From NCBI GenBank assembly GCA_002050125.1, contig MWTA01000058.1, positions 1 to 64,000 of the forward strand: 64,000 bases of DNA, given 5' to 3'. The notes below the pieces were generated by a model. That model was not told where the DNA came from, did no database searches, and saw nothing but the letters and a program-made list of their open reading frames with translations. Numbering within the stretch: the first letter of the stretch is position 1; each line of letters starts with the position of its first letter. The position numbers and the translations under genes are program-made. This document shows, piece by piece, positions 26,387-35,458 of this stretch. The DNA is from Anaerolineae bacterium UTCFX2 (GTDB taxonomy: Bacteria; Chloroflexota; Anaerolineae; Anaerolineales; UBA4823).

Positions 26387-27739
26387 TTACCCCAGAAGCG
26401 GGCGCAAAGCAGCCAGCAGGTCTTGCTCCTGCTCCGGCAGAACGGTGCGGGGGTCTAGCACGACCTGATCGTTTTTAAGCCGGGCGATTACAGGCGGATC
26501 AGCCTGGCGTAGGCGCCGCAAAAAACGATCCGGCGCGGAGGGGGAGAGCGCCAGCAGCCAGGATGGCAGGGTCTCGCCCGGCAGGCTGCCCCCGCCGACG
26601 GTGGATTCGCCCGAAACCACTTCGCCGTGCCCCAGGCTGCGCCTCCAAGCCTGGGCGCGTTGCTCCAAATCTGCCAGGGGCGTCGAGATCATGCGCCAGA
26701 TCGGGATTTCGCGTTCGGCTTCATCTTTGAGATAATGTCCAAGCGTAGCCGTCAAGGACGCGAGGCAAAGTTTATCCGCCCGAATGGCGCGCGCCAGCGG
26801 ATGCTTCTTGAGTTTGGCGACCAGTTCGCCGCGCCCGATAATGATGCCCGCCTGCGGACCGCCGAGCAGTTTGTCGCCCGAGAAACAGACCAGATCTGCC
26901 CCCGCTGCCAGCGATTCCTGAACCGTAGGCTCGTGCGCCAGCCCGAAACGCGCCGTATCGATGAGCGACCCGGAGCCGAGATCGTCCACGACCGGCACCC
27001 CTGATTGGTGCGCCAGCGCGACGATTTCGGGCAGCGCCGGCTCGCCGGTGAACCCGATGATGCGGAAATTGCTGCGGTGAGCGCGCAGAACCAGCGCGGG
27101 CGCCTCGCGCAGCGCCTCGGCGTAATCCGCAAGATGAACCCGGTTCGTGGCGCCGATCTCCAGCAACCGCGCCCCGGATTGTTTCATCACATCTGGGACG
27201 CGGAACCCGCCGCCAATCTCGACCAGTTGAGAGCGGGCGATTACCACAGCTCGACGGCGCGCCAGCCCGGTCAGGACGAGCAGAACCGCCGCGGCGTTGT
27301 TGTTGACGACCAGCGCGGCTTCGGCGCCCGTCAGGCATTGCAGCAGCGCTTCGGCGTGGATGAGGCGCGAGCCGCGCTGCCCTCGCTCTAAATCATATTC
27401 GAGATTGGAGTATCCGCTGGAAACGCGCACCGCGGCTGCCAGAGCCGCCCGGCTTAAAGGCGCCCGTCCGAGGTTGGTGTGCAAAATGACGCCGGTGGCG
27501 TTGATCACCGGCTCCAGCGTGGAGGCAGTCCAGGCGGTGAGGAGGTTGTGGATTTCTTGCTCCAATTCGGAGCGGGCGGGCAGGGTGGATGCTGCGGGGT
27601 GAGCGGCGCGAACCTGCGCCAGCGCCTCACGCACAGCCTGGGTGGTGAGCAGACGGCCATAAATGGCGATCCATTCCAGAAGCCGCGGCGACTGTAAGAG
27701 CGAATCGACGGAGGGTAAATCTCTGAGACTACCGGTCAT
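26387..27739 (-). CDS. selA: L-seryl-tRNA(Sec) selenium transferase
   Basis: A PLP enzyme that converts seryl-tRNA(Sec) to selenocysteinyl-tRNA(Sec) using selenophosphate. The 450-residue product has the SelA order: the N-terminal LRDLPSVDSLLQSP domain; VINATGVILHTNLGRAPLS (about 85-105); EYDLERGQRGSR; VNNNAAAVLLVL; and the PLP-lysine loop CFSGDKLLGGPQAG near residue 280. The open frame runs further upstream, but I start at the ATG at 27739: this gives the usual family length and avoids overlapping the next gene. selB, selD and the tRNA(Sec) gene are not in the window and no selenoprotein is evident here. Confidence 0.92.
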   Translation of the reverse strand: MTGSLRDLPSVDSLLQSPRLLEWIAIYGRLLTTQAVREALAQVRAAHPAASTLPARSELEQEIHNLLTAWTASTLEPVINATGVILHTNLGRAPLSRAALAAAVRVSSGYSNLEYDLERGQRGSRLIHAEALLQCLTGAEAALVVNNNAAAVLLVLTGLARRRAVVIARSQLVEIGGGFRVPDVMKQSGARLLEIGATNRVHLADYAEALREAPALVLRAHRSNFRIIGFTGEPALPEIVALAHQSGVPVVDDLGSGSLIDTARFGLAHEPTVQESLAAGADLVCFSGDKLLGGPQAGIIIGRGELVAKLKKHPLARAIRADKLCLASLTATLGHYLKDEAEREIPIWRMISTPLADLEQRAQAWRRSLGHGEVVSGESTVGGGSLPGETLPSWLLALSPSAPDRFLRRLRQADPPVIARLKNDQVVLDPRTVLPEQEQDLLAALRPLLG

Positions 27740-27785
27740 GGGCGCGTCTGAGAGAGGGGAATGAATAGGCGAAATTTCAAACGCA

Positions 27786-28184
27786 TCACTCTGGCTTCCA
27801 CTGGCTGCGCTCGCGCAGGCGCAGCAGCCATTCAATCAGGATCAGACCGGCGATGATTAATATGGCAATCGAAACGTTGAGCACCCGCCCGATGCGCAGC
27901 CACGCCAGCGTGGGAAGATAGATGCCAACCCAGACTGCCTGGCGCAGGATCACCGCGTGAGTGGGGGGCGGGTTGGAGGGGAAGCGCTTATTCAAGAAGG
28001 CTACTGCGGGCAGGGCTAAGCCCGTCAGTCCAAGCACGGCGAAAAAGAAAAAAGCCCAGCGCGTGCCTCCACTCGGCTCTGAGAAATTGGTGATCGCAAA
28101 CAACCCCGTCCAGCCCAGCAGGATGAGCAGCGCTGCGGCTGGCAGGAAGGCGCGCACGGTCAGGGTTCGTGGTCTCAGCTCCAT
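27786..28184 (-). CDS. Small four-helix membrane protein, unknown
   Basis: A 132-residue hydrophobic protein with about four transmembrane helices (roughly 11-31, 40-62, 78-97 and 102-121) and basic termini (MELRPRTLTVRAF and RLRERSQWKPE). No family assignment. It ends 46 bases before the selA start and is on the same strand, so it may be co-transcribed with selA. The length and clean hydrophobic pattern make it a credible gene, but codon-level support is all I have. Confidence 0.65.
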   Translation of the reverse strand: MELRPRTLTVRAFLPAAALLILLGWTGLFAITNFSEPSGGTRWAFFFFAVLGLTGLALPAVAFLNKRFPSNPPPTHAVILRQAVWVGIYLPTLAWLRIGRVLNVSIAILIIAGLILIEWLLRLRERSQWKPE

Positions 28185-28292
28185 GTTGTTTTGACTGATT
28201 GCTCCTGATGATGATCTCAGCCATCAGGATGCAATATTTGCACCGATTATACCCACAAACGCAGCCGGTAAGGAAGACCGTCAGGAAAAGAA

Positions 28293-28325
28293 AACGACCA
28301 GGCGCCTTATTGCCGCCTGGTCGTT
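28293..28325 (-). terminator. Rho-independent terminator of dnaK
   Basis: A perfect 12-bp stem (28293-28304 with 28314-28325) and a 9-base loop. On the minus strand it is followed by a T-rich run (TTCTTTTCC). It lies 14 bases beyond the dnaK stop. Confidence 0.88.
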
Positions 28326-28339
28326 CGGGGGTTCTGCTT

Positions 28340-30256
28340 TTATGCCTGGCGAAATTCGCCTTCGATCACTTCGCCTTCATCGGTCGGACCGTGTCCGGGA
28401 CCCTTGCCATTCCCGTTGCCTCCGTGCGCCTGGGCGGATTGCGCCTCAGCCTGCTGGTGGGCGGAAATCTGTTGGTTGAGGGCGTTGAAAGCGTTCTGCA
28501 GATCATTGCTCAACCGCTGGATTTTTTCCGTATCGTCGGTATTGAGCGCCTCACGCAGAGCAGTCACTTTTTGGGTGATGTTCTCGCGCTCGTTGGCGGG
28601 GACTTTATCGCCCAGCTCCTGCAGCGCTTTTTCCGTCTGATAAGCCAGGTTGTCCGCGTTATTGTGAATTTCTACCCGCTCGCGGCGCTGGCGGTCTTCC
28701 GTTTCATGTTGACGAGCCTGCTGGACCATTCGATCGATCTCGTCGCGGGACAGATTGGTCGAAGCGGTGATGGTGACCTTTTGTTCTTTGCCAGTTGCAC
28801 GATCGCGCGCGGCAACGTTGATAATGCCGTTTGCGTCGATGTCGAAGGTCACTTCGATCTGCGGCAAGCCGCGCGGTGCAGCCGGGATTCCCTCCAGCCG
28901 GAAGCGCCCCAGGCTCATGTTGTCGCTTGCCATCGGACGCTCGCCTTGCAAGACATGAATATCAACCGCGGTCTGGTTGTCTTCGGCAGTCGAGAAGACC
29001 TCGGATTTCTTGACCGGGATGGTGGTGTTGCGCTCGATCAGAGGCGTCATCACCCCGCCCAGGGTTTCGAGACCGAGCGAGAGCGGCGTCACGTCCAGCA
29101 GGAGCACGTCCTGCACTTCGCCGCCCAGCACGCCCGCCTGGATGGCTGCGCCGACCGCCACAACCTCATCTGGGTTGACGCCTCTGTGGGGTTCTTTGTT
29201 GGTCAACGAACGAACCAGCTCTTGCACCATGGGCATGCGGGTTGCGCCGCCCACCAGCACGACTTCGTTGATCTCATTGGCGCCCATGCCGGCGTCTTTG
29301 AGCGCAGCCTCAAACGGGCCGCGCAATCGCTTGACAAGGTCTTCCGTCAGCTGCTCGAACTTGGCGCGCGTCAGTTTCATCTGCAGGTGTTTTGGTCCGC
29401 TGGCATCCGCCGTGACATAGGGCAGGTTGATCTCGGTTTCCATCACGCTCGAAAGCTCGATCTTGGCTTTTTCGGCTGTTTCGCGCAGCCGCTGAAGCGC
29501 CTGGCGATCGGCGCGCAAGTCGATGCCGTTTTCGCGTTTGAATTCGTCGGCGACAAAATTGACGATGGCTTGATCCCAATCATCGCCGCCGAGGTGCGTG
29601 TCGCCGTTGGTCGATTTGACTTCGATGACGCCCTCGCCAACTTCCAGGATGCTCACGTCGAACGTGCCGCCGCCCAGGTCAAAGACCAGGATCGTTTCAT
29701 TCTCTTTTTTGTCAAGCCCATACGCCAGTGCAGCTGCTGTAGGCTCATTGATGATGCGCAGTACCTCTAATCCGGCAATTTTTCCCGCATCCTTGGTCGC
29801 CTGACGCTGGCTGTCGTTGAAGTAGGCTGGGACGGTGATCACGGCTTTTGTAACTGGCTCACCCAGATATGCCTCAGCGTCCGTCTTGAGCTTTCCGAGG
29901 ATCATGGCTGAGATTTCTTGTGGGCTGTATTCACGACCCGTTCCAGGAATCTTAACGCGGGCATCACCTGAAGGTCCCTCGATTATCTTGAAAGGAACCA
30001 GGTCCTGCTCGGCTGCAACTTCATTGAAGTGACGACCCATGAGACGTTTAATCGAATAGACGGTGTTTTCCGGGTTGACCACCGCCTGGCGTTTGGCAAT
30101 CTGCCCCACCAGGCGTTCTCCGTTTTTGTTGAACCCTACGACGGATGGCAACAGCCGGGCGCCTTCAGCGGTCGGGATAACGGTTGGGTCTCCGCCTTCC
30201 ATAACGGCTACCACGCTGTTGGTGGTGCCTAAATCGATACCAATAATCTTAGCCAT
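28340..30256 (-). CDS. dnaK: Hsp70 chaperone DnaK
   Basis: A 638-residue ATP-dependent protein-folding chaperone. Landmarks: [18 protein letters not shown] at the N-terminus; the ATPase motifs [30 protein letters not shown] and [16 protein letters not shown]; the [14 protein letters not shown] interdomain region around residue 380; the substrate-binding and lid domains; and a Gly-rich tail ending in [10 protein letters not shown], close to the usual EEVD-like bacterial end. It is monocistronic: grpE and dnaJ are not adjacent, and no CIRCE or HAIR operator is visible upstream. An AGGAG site is 9 bases upstream of the ATG. It is divergent from dnaA. Confidence 0.98.
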   Translation of the reverse strand: MAKIIGIDLGTTNSVVAVMEGGDPTVIPTAEGARLLPSVVGFNKNGERLVGQIAKRQAVVNPENTVYSIKRLMGRHFNEVAAEQDLVPFKIIEGPSGDARVKIPGTGREYSPQEISAMILGKLKTDAEAYLGEPVTKAVITVPAYFNDSQRQATKDAGKIAGLEVLRIINEPTAAALAYGLDKKENETILVFDLGGGTFDVSILEVGEGVIEVKSTNGDTHLGGDDWDQAIVNFVADEFKRENGIDLRADRQALQRLRETAEKAKIELSSVMETEINLPYVTADASGPKHLQMKLTRAKFEQLTEDLVKRLRGPFEAALKDAGMGANEINEVVLVGGATRMPMVQELVRSLTNKEPHRGVNPDEVVAVGAAIQAGVLGGEVQDVLLLDVTPLSLGLETLGGVMTPLIERNTTIPVKKSEVFSTAEDNQTAVDIHVLQGERPMASDNMSLGRFRLEGIPAAPRGLPQIEVTFDIDANGIINVAARDRATGKEQKVTITASTNLSRDEIDRMVQQARQHETEDRQRRERVEIHNNADNLAYQTEKALQELGDKVPANERENITQKVTALREALNTDDTEKIQRLSNDLQNAFNALNQQISAHQQAEAQSAQAHGGNGNGKGPGHGPTDEGEVIEGEFRQA

Positions 30257-30881
30257 AAGCTATTCTCCTAATTACTTGATTTCAAGCCATAGGATACCTG
30301 GTTAATACAAGAAGATCGTTAACGTCGTGTAGGAGAAATGTCAATAACCGGGGAGGAAAATCGAATATTGGCGCTGTGAAGCCGGTCGGGAAGCTAATTT
30401 TCCAGTCGGTTTGAATCGAGGCAAACGAGGTCTACGGGACAAGAGAAACCGGGTCTTTCCGCCTTAAACACTTTAAGACTCTGGTATCCATAAGTTGAGG
30501 AAATGTCCGATTCAACCAATACATAACCTATATGTGGCGGTTCATCGACGTCCCGCCCCTGTTACTGGGTTGTCTTTCGCCCGCGAAACTGAACGGGTTC
30601 TTTACTAAGTGATACTGTTTTCTTTAACATAAACTCATCTTAAAGTATTGTTATTTTTTAGAGAGGCGTAGGGCAGGCGTATTGCACATTAGCGAGGTTC
30701 TCTGCTAGAATACGGGTGGCTGGGCTGGCAAGCGGGGCTAAGCTAATCAACGAAAAAATAAAATATATCCAATCGAAGTGGAACAACTTGCTCTTCCTAG
30801 GGTTACCGTGGGACGATAGATTTCCTGCGCCTTGAATTTGCTGTCTGAGTAGTGATCTTTATCGTGAGGAGGAACGCAATC
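30257..30881. promoter_or_regulatory. 625-bp dnaK/dnaA intergenic region
   Basis: No gene is supportable here. Minus-strand signals for dnaK: TTGACA at 30339-30344 with a weak -10, and the inverted repeat CTTGATTTCAAG (30275-30286) in the leader. A CTTAAA-CAC-TTTAAG hairpin lies at 30463-30477. DnaA-box search by eye gives only scattered partial matches, e.g. GTATCCATA near 30481 (7 of 9 to TTATCCACA) and TATTGCACA at 30680-30688 (8 of 9 to TTWTNCACA). There is no cluster, so I do not call an origin. Confidence 0.5.
30682..30711 (+). promoter_or_regulatory. dnaA promoter with overlapping DnaA-box-like site
   Basis: TTGCAC (30682-30687), an 18-base spacer and TAGAAT (30706-30711), with an extended -10 (TGCTAGAAT). 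The DnaA-box-like TATTGCACA (30680-30688) covers the -35, which would allow DnaA to repress its own gene. The predicted leader to the dnaA ATG is about 165 bases. Confidence 0.65.
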
Positions 30882-32249
30882 ATGAACGCACATCAGGCCT
30901 GGCAAGCCACACACGGTCAACTTCAAACCGAGATGCCAAAAGCTGCTTTTGACACCTGGGTGAAGAACGCCGAATTTATCAGTTACGAAGACGGTGATTT
31001 TATCATTGGCGTACCGAATGCGTATGCGCGCGATTGGCTGCACAGCCGCCTCTCCAGCACTGTGACGCGGCTCCTGACGGGGATCATGAACCGCAGCGTT
31101 AAGGTGCGATTTGTCGTTTGGAACAATGTCAGCGATCAGAGCCAAAGAGCAGCCCTGCCCGAAAGAGAGCTGGAGTATCCCGAGGGAGATCTGTTTGAGA
31201 ACCAGGCTGCTAATACGAGTCTGAACGCCCGCTATACTTTTCAGAACTTCGTCGTCGGACCCAGCAACCGCTTGGCGCACGCCGCATCGATGGCGGTTGC
31301 CGAAAAACCTGCCCAGGCTTATAACCCGCTCTTTCTGTACGGCGGAGTGGGGCTGGGGAAGACCCATCTGCTGCATGCGATCGGGAATTTGTGCCACCGG
31401 CAGGGTTTACAGGCGCTGTACGTGTCCTCGGAGGTGTTCACCAATGATCTGATCAACGCCATCCGCACCCACACGACCCAGGCTTTCCGCGAGAAATATC
31501 GCAGCATCGATGTCTTATTGGTGGATGACATTCAATTTATTGCTGGCAAAGAATCGACCCAGGAAGAATTTTTCCATACATTTAATACACTGCACGGTCA
31601 GGACAAACAGATCGTGGTTTCATCAGACCGCCCGCCCAAGGCTTTGGTCACCCTGGAAGAACGTTTGTGCTCGCGCTTTGAGTGGGGTCTGACGGCTGAC
31701 ATTCAGCCTCCCGACCTGGAGACCCGCCAGGCAATTCTACGCTCGAAAGCGGATCGGTTGGACTGCGATATTCCCATCGATCTGATGGAGATGATTGCCC
31801 GGCGGGTGCAATCCAATATCAGGGAGCTGGAAGGCGCGCTGACGCGCGTTGCAGCATTCGCCGACCTGAGCGGTCTGCCGGTTACGCCGCAGTTGATCGA
31901 AACTGCGCTGGGCGATATGCTGCCCCGGCGCACCGAGGCGGACACGCAGGAGGTGATCCGCAAGGTTGCCGAAGCCTTTGGCATCACCGTTGAGGGTATT
32001 TTGAGCCGCGATCGCTCACGCCAGGTAGCGCTGCCGCGCCAGGTGGCGATGTATCTGTTGCGCGAGGAGGCAAACGTCTCGCTGCCTCAGATCGGGGAGG
32101 CGCTTGGCGGGCGCGATCACACAACCGTGATGTACGGGTGCGAGAAGATTTCCGATTTGCTCGAACAGGACGCCCGTTTCAAGCGGCAGGTGTTGGAGAT
32201 CAAGGAGCGGCTATACGGCTCTCAAGCAATGAGAACCTCACGGGCGTAA
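30882..32249 (+). CDS. dnaA: Chromosomal replication initiator DnaA
   Basis: A 455-residue DnaA. Domain I is at the N-terminus (AFDTWVKNAEFISYEDGDFIIGVPN). A short domain II follows. The AAA+ domain III has Walker A GGVGLGKTHLLHAIG near 155 and Walker B VLLVDDIQFIAGKESTQEEFFHTFN near 210. C-terminal domain IV has the DNA-binding signature LGGRDHTTVMYGCEKI. It melts the origin and binds DnaA boxes. The open frame starts at 30852, but the ATG at 30882 has a strong GAGGAGG site, so I use it. It is divergent from dnaK and ends at a bidirectional terminator. No dnaN or other replication gene follows. Confidence 0.97.
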   Translation: MNAHQAWQATHGQLQTEMPKAAFDTWVKNAEFISYEDGDFIIGVPNAYARDWLHSRLSSTVTRLLTGIMNRSVKVRFVVWNNVSDQSQRAALPERELEYPEGDLFENQAANTSLNARYTFQNFVVGPSNRLAHAASMAVAEKPAQAYNPLFLYGGVGLGKTHLLHAIGNLCHRQGLQALYVSSEVFTNDLINAIRTHTTQAFREKYRSIDVLLVDDIQFIAGKESTQEEFFHTFNTLHGQDKQIVVSSDRPPKALVTLEERLCSRFEWGLTADIQPPDLETRQAILRSKADRLDCDIPIDLMEMIARRVQSNIRELEGALTRVAAFADLSGLPVTPQLIETALGDMLPRRTEADTQEVIRKVAEAFGITVEGILSRDRSRQVALPRQVAMYLLREEANVSLPQIGEALGGRDHTTVMYGCEKISDLLEQDARFKRQVLEIKERLYGSQAMRTSRA

Positions 32250-32267
32250 TAAGGAAAAAACAAACAA

Positions 32268-32302
32268 AAAAAGCCGACCGTCATAAAAGCGGTCGGCTTT
32301 TT
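32268..32302. terminator. Bidirectional Rho-independent terminator between dnaA and the permease
   Basis: A perfect 13-bp stem, AAAAAGCCGACCG (32268-32280) with CGGTCGGCTTTTT (32290-32302), and a 9-base loop. A and T runs flank both sides, so it works in either direction. The right arm overlaps the stop codon of the permease gene (32301-32303). Confidence 0.92.
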
Positions 32303-33527
32303 ACTTCTTTTCGGAGCGCCGCTTTTGCAGCGAAGAGCGGATTTCCCCCAAGAGACGGCTCAGGCGGATCCGGACGCCTTCACGCGCAGGTTCCGGTTCG
32401 GCGGCAGGCGGCGGCCAGGGCGGAAGGTCAAACATCTTTCTGAAAATATAGCCTCCCAGCAGCAACAGCGTCGCAAGCACGGGCGCCGCAAGCACGACGC
32501 CCACGATCCCGATCAGGCGCGCCAGGATGATCGCGGAAACCAGGACGCCGGCTGGATGGACCCCCAGGGCGCCCCCGAGGAAGCGCGGCACTACCATATT
32601 ATCAAAAATAAAATCAAGAATAACGCAGGCTCCAACCACCAGCGCGGCGTAGAACAGCGGCTGCAAGCCCAGATAATTGCTTACCTGAGAAAAGGATACA
32701 ATAGCGGTCAGCGTCCAGGTGACCGTTGGACCTACGTATGGCACGAAGCGCGCCAGACCAGCCATCAGTGCGATTACCAGAGCCAGACGTGTCCCCAGTA
32801 GCGATAACAGAATGTAATAAGATACGATTGTCAAAAGCGAAATGATCAACTGCCCGCGTAAAAAAGCATTCCAGGTTGCGTCGAGCTTGCGAAACAGGAT
32901 CTGGATATCGGAGTTGTAGCCCGGGATCTCGATATAGACCAGGTTTTCACCGATTTGCCCCCCCTCGGCGAGGACAAAATAGGAGATCACCAGCAAGAAC
33001 ACAGTCCACGCTATGGTGGATGCCGCAATCGTGGCGAATTTGCCCAGCAGAGTCCCGGCTTGTCCGATCATCGGTTGCACGGTGCTCAACAACTGATTGG
33101 TTAAAGATTGCAGATCGAGCTTGGAAAAGTTGATCTGGAAGGGACCGAGGTAAAAACTTTGAGTGGAGAGGTTGTTGATATATTCCGGCAGCGTCTGGAT
33201 GAACTTTTCGATGAAAATCAGCAGGCTTTGCGCCTGCTGAACAATGGCAAAACCGCTCAAGGTGAGTGTGGCGATCAACACCAGAATTAAAAACAAATAG
33301 ATCAGATTGACTGACATGCGCCAACTGATCTTCAGGGTTTTGCTGATCCAGGCTGCGACCGGGTGAAGCAGGAAAGTCAGGATGAATGCCAGCAGCAGCG
33401 GAGCGATGATGTTGCGAAAATAGATCAGCAGACCGGCGAAGATGGCTACGATTGCCAGCCCGATGACCGTTTTGGTGGTCGATCCCCAGTTGGGAGATTC
33501 CTCGGATGGAGAGGGAGGCAAATCCAT
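32301..33527 (-). CDS. AI-2E family transporter (PerM/UPF0118)
   Basis: A 408-residue polytopic membrane protein with about eight helices and the characteristic PerM-family loop. The N-terminal pair begins VIGLAIVAIFAGLLIYFRNIIAPLLLAFILTFLLHPV. A soluble stretch (about 80-160) follows, and the C-terminal helices contain GLARFVPYVGPTVTW and DNMVVPRFLGGALGVHPAGVLVS. Named for TqsA of E. coli; many relatives export other compounds or act as antiporters, so the substrate is uncertain. The ATG at 33527 has AGG six bases upstream; a TTG at 33533 is the alternative. It is convergent with dnaA. Confidence 0.88.
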   Translation of the reverse strand: MDLPPSPSEESPNWGSTTKTVIGLAIVAIFAGLLIYFRNIIAPLLLAFILTFLLHPVAAWISKTLKISWRMSVNLIYLFLILVLIATLTLSGFAIVQQAQSLLIFIEKFIQTLPEYINNLSTQSFYLGPFQINFSKLDLQSLTNQLLSTVQPMIGQAGTLLGKFATIAASTIAWTVFLLVISYFVLAEGGQIGENLVYIEIPGYNSDIQILFRKLDATWNAFLRGQLIISLLTIVSYYILLSLLGTRLALVIALMAGLARFVPYVGPTVTWTLTAIVSFSQVSNYLGLQPLFYAALVVGACVILDFIFDNMVVPRFLGGALGVHPAGVLVSAIILARLIGIVGVVLAAPVLATLLLLGGYIFRKMFDLPPWPPPAAEPEPAREGVRIRLSRLLGEIRSSLQKRRSEKK

Positions 33528-33533
33528 CGTCAA

Positions 33534-33665
33534 CCTATCGTCATGGAAGTCGAATCCTGCCGGGCGCGCAGCCCAGCGAATGATATTTCCCCGGCTCAGT
33601 CAGAATGGTCACGCGGCACGCCAGCGATTGGCGATCGCATAAAACCGCTTTGGCGGATCGACCGC
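33534..33665. other. 132-bp spacer with no recognised feature
   Basis: Lies between the permease start and the small membrane protein stop. No promoter, hairpin, tRNA or reading frame stands out. Confidence 0.4.
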
Positions 33666-33899
33666 TTAGCGCAGGAAAAATGAGAGGATGACCAGGATCG
33701 CGAAAAACGATCCGGCGAGTATCCCAATCCTGCGCAGGTCCTTTATGGTCTGACTGTAATCCGGGTTGAAATCGGATGTATAGGTCCGCCCGGCGAGGGA
33801 GGCGGGCGCAGCCTTTGTTTCCGGTTGCAAGGGTTGCTGAACGGTTACGGCTGGCGCGCTGGATACTTTACGGGACTGCTTCTTAGTCTTTTTTGCCAT
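33666..33899 (-). CDS. Small single-pass membrane protein
   Basis: 77 residues. A very basic N-terminus (MAKKTKKQSRKV) and a Pro/Ala-rich stretch precede the C-terminal helix IGILAGSFFAILVILSFFLR. The YTSDFNPDYSQTIKDLRRIG region just before the helix is typical of many small Chloroflexi-like membrane proteins, but its function is unknown. It lies 26 bases after the sortase stop on the same strand and may be part of that operon. Confidence 0.65.
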   Translation of the reverse strand: MAKKTKKQSRKVSSAPAVTVQQPLQPETKAAPASLAGRTYTSDFNPDYSQTIKDLRRIGILAGSFFAILVILSFFLR

Positions 33900-33925
33900 T
33901 CGAATACTCCTTAGAGAGAAACGCC

Positions 33926-34831
33926 CTAATTGCTGGTTTGCAGACGGGCGATGACAACAATGCGCTTGTTATCCTTAAGATAAGGATAACACGAGATCAG
34001 GGTGGTGGTGGCTTGGGGCGTCGGGTCCATCACCTCAACTGCGGTGGGCTCGACGATCTTTGTGTCAACAACGATGTAGGTGTAGGAACGCTGATTGGTG
34101 TGGATAATAACGAGGTCGCCCGGGTTCAGACGGTCCAGGTCTCGGAAAATCTCTCCAAAAATGTCATTGTGCGCCGAAAGCACCAGGTTGCCGCGCTCGC
34201 CCGGATTGGCTGTGCTGGGGTGCTGACCGACGCCCTTCTTTAGTTGTTCCCACCCGTCGCCCTGAACGATGGGGGCGTCGACGTTCAACGTCGGGATCTG
34301 CAGGCGAATCGCCTGGGCTGGGCTTGGGGTGGGGAGCGGCGCGTTGAAGAGCGATTGGACCAGCGGGCGCAAATGCTCGGGTATTTCATTTTCATTGAAC
34401 CGCGTTCCGCCCGGGGAATCTGGCGGTGTGTGTCCGGAGGGCAGCACCACCGCGGCGATCAACGGGGTGGGCGTCAGCGTCGGCTGTTCGATGACCGCGA
34501 CAACCTCGCGATTCAACTCCCGGAGCACGTTCAAACCGCTGAACAGGATGTAAACGAACCCCACCACAGCGCTGATTTCGATCAGGAGCAAAAAACCATC
34601 GAACACTCGTTTTCCAATCGATGGGCCGCGCGGGGCTTCAGGCGCCTCTTCCAGCGCTTCGCTGCGCCAGTTTTCAAGCGACAAGCCATCCAGGTCTGAG
34701 GCGAGGGTCACAACACGCCCGCTGCGGCGGTAGCGGTCCAGGCGCGCCTGGCGGGCTGCTCGGCGTTTTTCAACCAGCAGCCAGCGCAGCTCTTCAATAG
34801 ATAGCTCTTGAGACGCTTTCTGTTTCGACAC
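33926..34831 (-). CDS. Sortase family transpeptidase
   Basis: 301 residues. A basic N-terminal cytoplasmic segment is followed by one membrane helix (about 95-115, ISAVVGFVYILFSGL) and an extracellular domain ending in a sortase fold. Catalytic residues: His in LVLSAHND (about 219), Cys in TLISCYP (about 275) and Arg in NKRIVV (about 288). The cysteine motif is TLxSC rather than the usual TLxTC. It should link a sorting-signal protein to a wall or another protein. No LPXTG-like substrate is present in the window. TATAAT at 34840-34845 (minus strand) ends 8 bases before the GTG start, so the mRNA may be leaderless. Confidence 0.88.
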   Translation of the reverse strand: MSKQKASQELSIEELRWLLVEKRRAARQARLDRYRRSGRVVTLASDLDGLSLENWRSEALEEAPEAPRGPSIGKRVFDGFLLLIEISAVVGFVYILFSGLNVLRELNREVVAVIEQPTLTPTPLIAAVVLPSGHTPPDSPGGTRFNENEIPEHLRPLVQSLFNAPLPTPSPAQAIRLQIPTLNVDAPIVQGDGWEQLKKGVGQHPSTANPGERGNLVLSAHNDIFGEIFRDLDRLNPGDLVIIHTNQRSYTYIVVDTKIVEPTAVEVMDPTPQATTTLISCYPYLKDNKRIVVIARLQTSN

Positions 34832-34840
34832 GGGGAAAAA

Positions 34841-35452
34841 TTATACCTTAAAATGCCGTTTCGGAGGCCAGGGGATCAGCATGGGCGTTTTTTGGCGGTA
34901 GGCGCGGTAGGCTTCCCCATATATGCGCAGCAGTTTGCGCTCCTCGTAATGCGCGCCAATGACCAGATAGGCGCTCAATCCAACATACAGCGCAAACAAG
35001 TTCAGGCTCATCACCGGCGAGAGCCAGAGGAAAGTCAAACCGGCGGTGTAGAGTGGATGGCGCATCCAGCGGTACAACCCATCGGTTACGAGTTGGCTGC
35101 TCTCTGCTTCAACCGGGTCAAAGACCTGGCGGAGACCGATGAATTCCATTGCGCCGGTTTGCAGAATACCGATGATCAAAATCAGAACGGCTAACCCCTG
35201 CCCGGTCAGGTTGATGAGCATCCAGGGGAATGGGATTTGATACAGGCGCTGGTCCGGCAGCAGGAGAGGCAGCGCGAGCAGGGGCAGGAGGGTCAGAACC
35301 GAAAAAAGGTTGAAAGCCAGGCGGTAATAGCGGTCGAAAACCGGCGGACCGATCAGCCTGCGAGCCTGCTGCTTCAAACCCAGCGAAGCCATCCAGGAGT
35401 GAACCCATCCATAGAGCAGACAGGCGAGCCAGATGATGAGCGCAGAGAGCAT
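34841..35452 (-). CDS. NnrU/isoprenylcysteine-methyltransferase-like membrane protein
   Basis: A 203-residue protein with about five transmembrane helices. The C-terminal region TDGLYRWMRHPLYTAGLTFLW followed by EERKLLRIYGEAYRAYRQKTPMLIP matches the PEMT/ICMT-type motif (RHPxY and the EE...GxxYxxY segment) that binds SAM in this superfamily. A phospholipid or prenyl-compound methyltransferase is plausible; NnrU-type proteins also share the motif. The gene is 6 bases downstream of the SixA-like gene and its stop lies within the putative promoter of the sortase gene. Confidence 0.75.
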   Translation of the reverse strand: MLSALIIWLACLLYGWVHSWMASLGLKQQARRLIGPPVFDRYYRLAFNLFSVLTLLPLLALPLLLPDQRLYQIPFPWMLINLTGQGLAVLILIIGILQTGAMEFIGLRQVFDPVEAESSQLVTDGLYRWMRHPLYTAGLTFLWLSPVMSLNLFALYVGLSAYLVIGAHYEERKLLRIYGEAYRAYRQKTPMLIPWPPKRHFKV

Positions 35453-35458
35453 GGCGAA

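Noticed and set aside
28199-29770. 523-codon + strand frame opposite dnaK
   Set aside because: It covers the DnaK gene, which is unmistakable; the + frame has no recognisable domain and is rich in His/Arg/Gln, typical of an antisense shadow.
30257-30400. CIRCE or HAIR heat-shock operator upstream of dnaK
   Set aside because: No TTAGCACTC-N9-GAGTGCTAA and no CTTGAGT-N7-ACTCAAG. The CTTGATTTCAAG repeat is too short and lacks the right spacing.
30257-30881. Origin of replication next to dnaA
   Set aside because: Only one 8-of-9 DnaA-box match and one 7-of-9 match were seen, with no cluster and no AT-rich unwinding element clearly placed. Not called.
33534-33665. tRNA-like TCGAATCC segment
   Set aside because: The T-loop does not fit TTCRANY in frame with a stem, and no acceptor or anticodon arm can be built.
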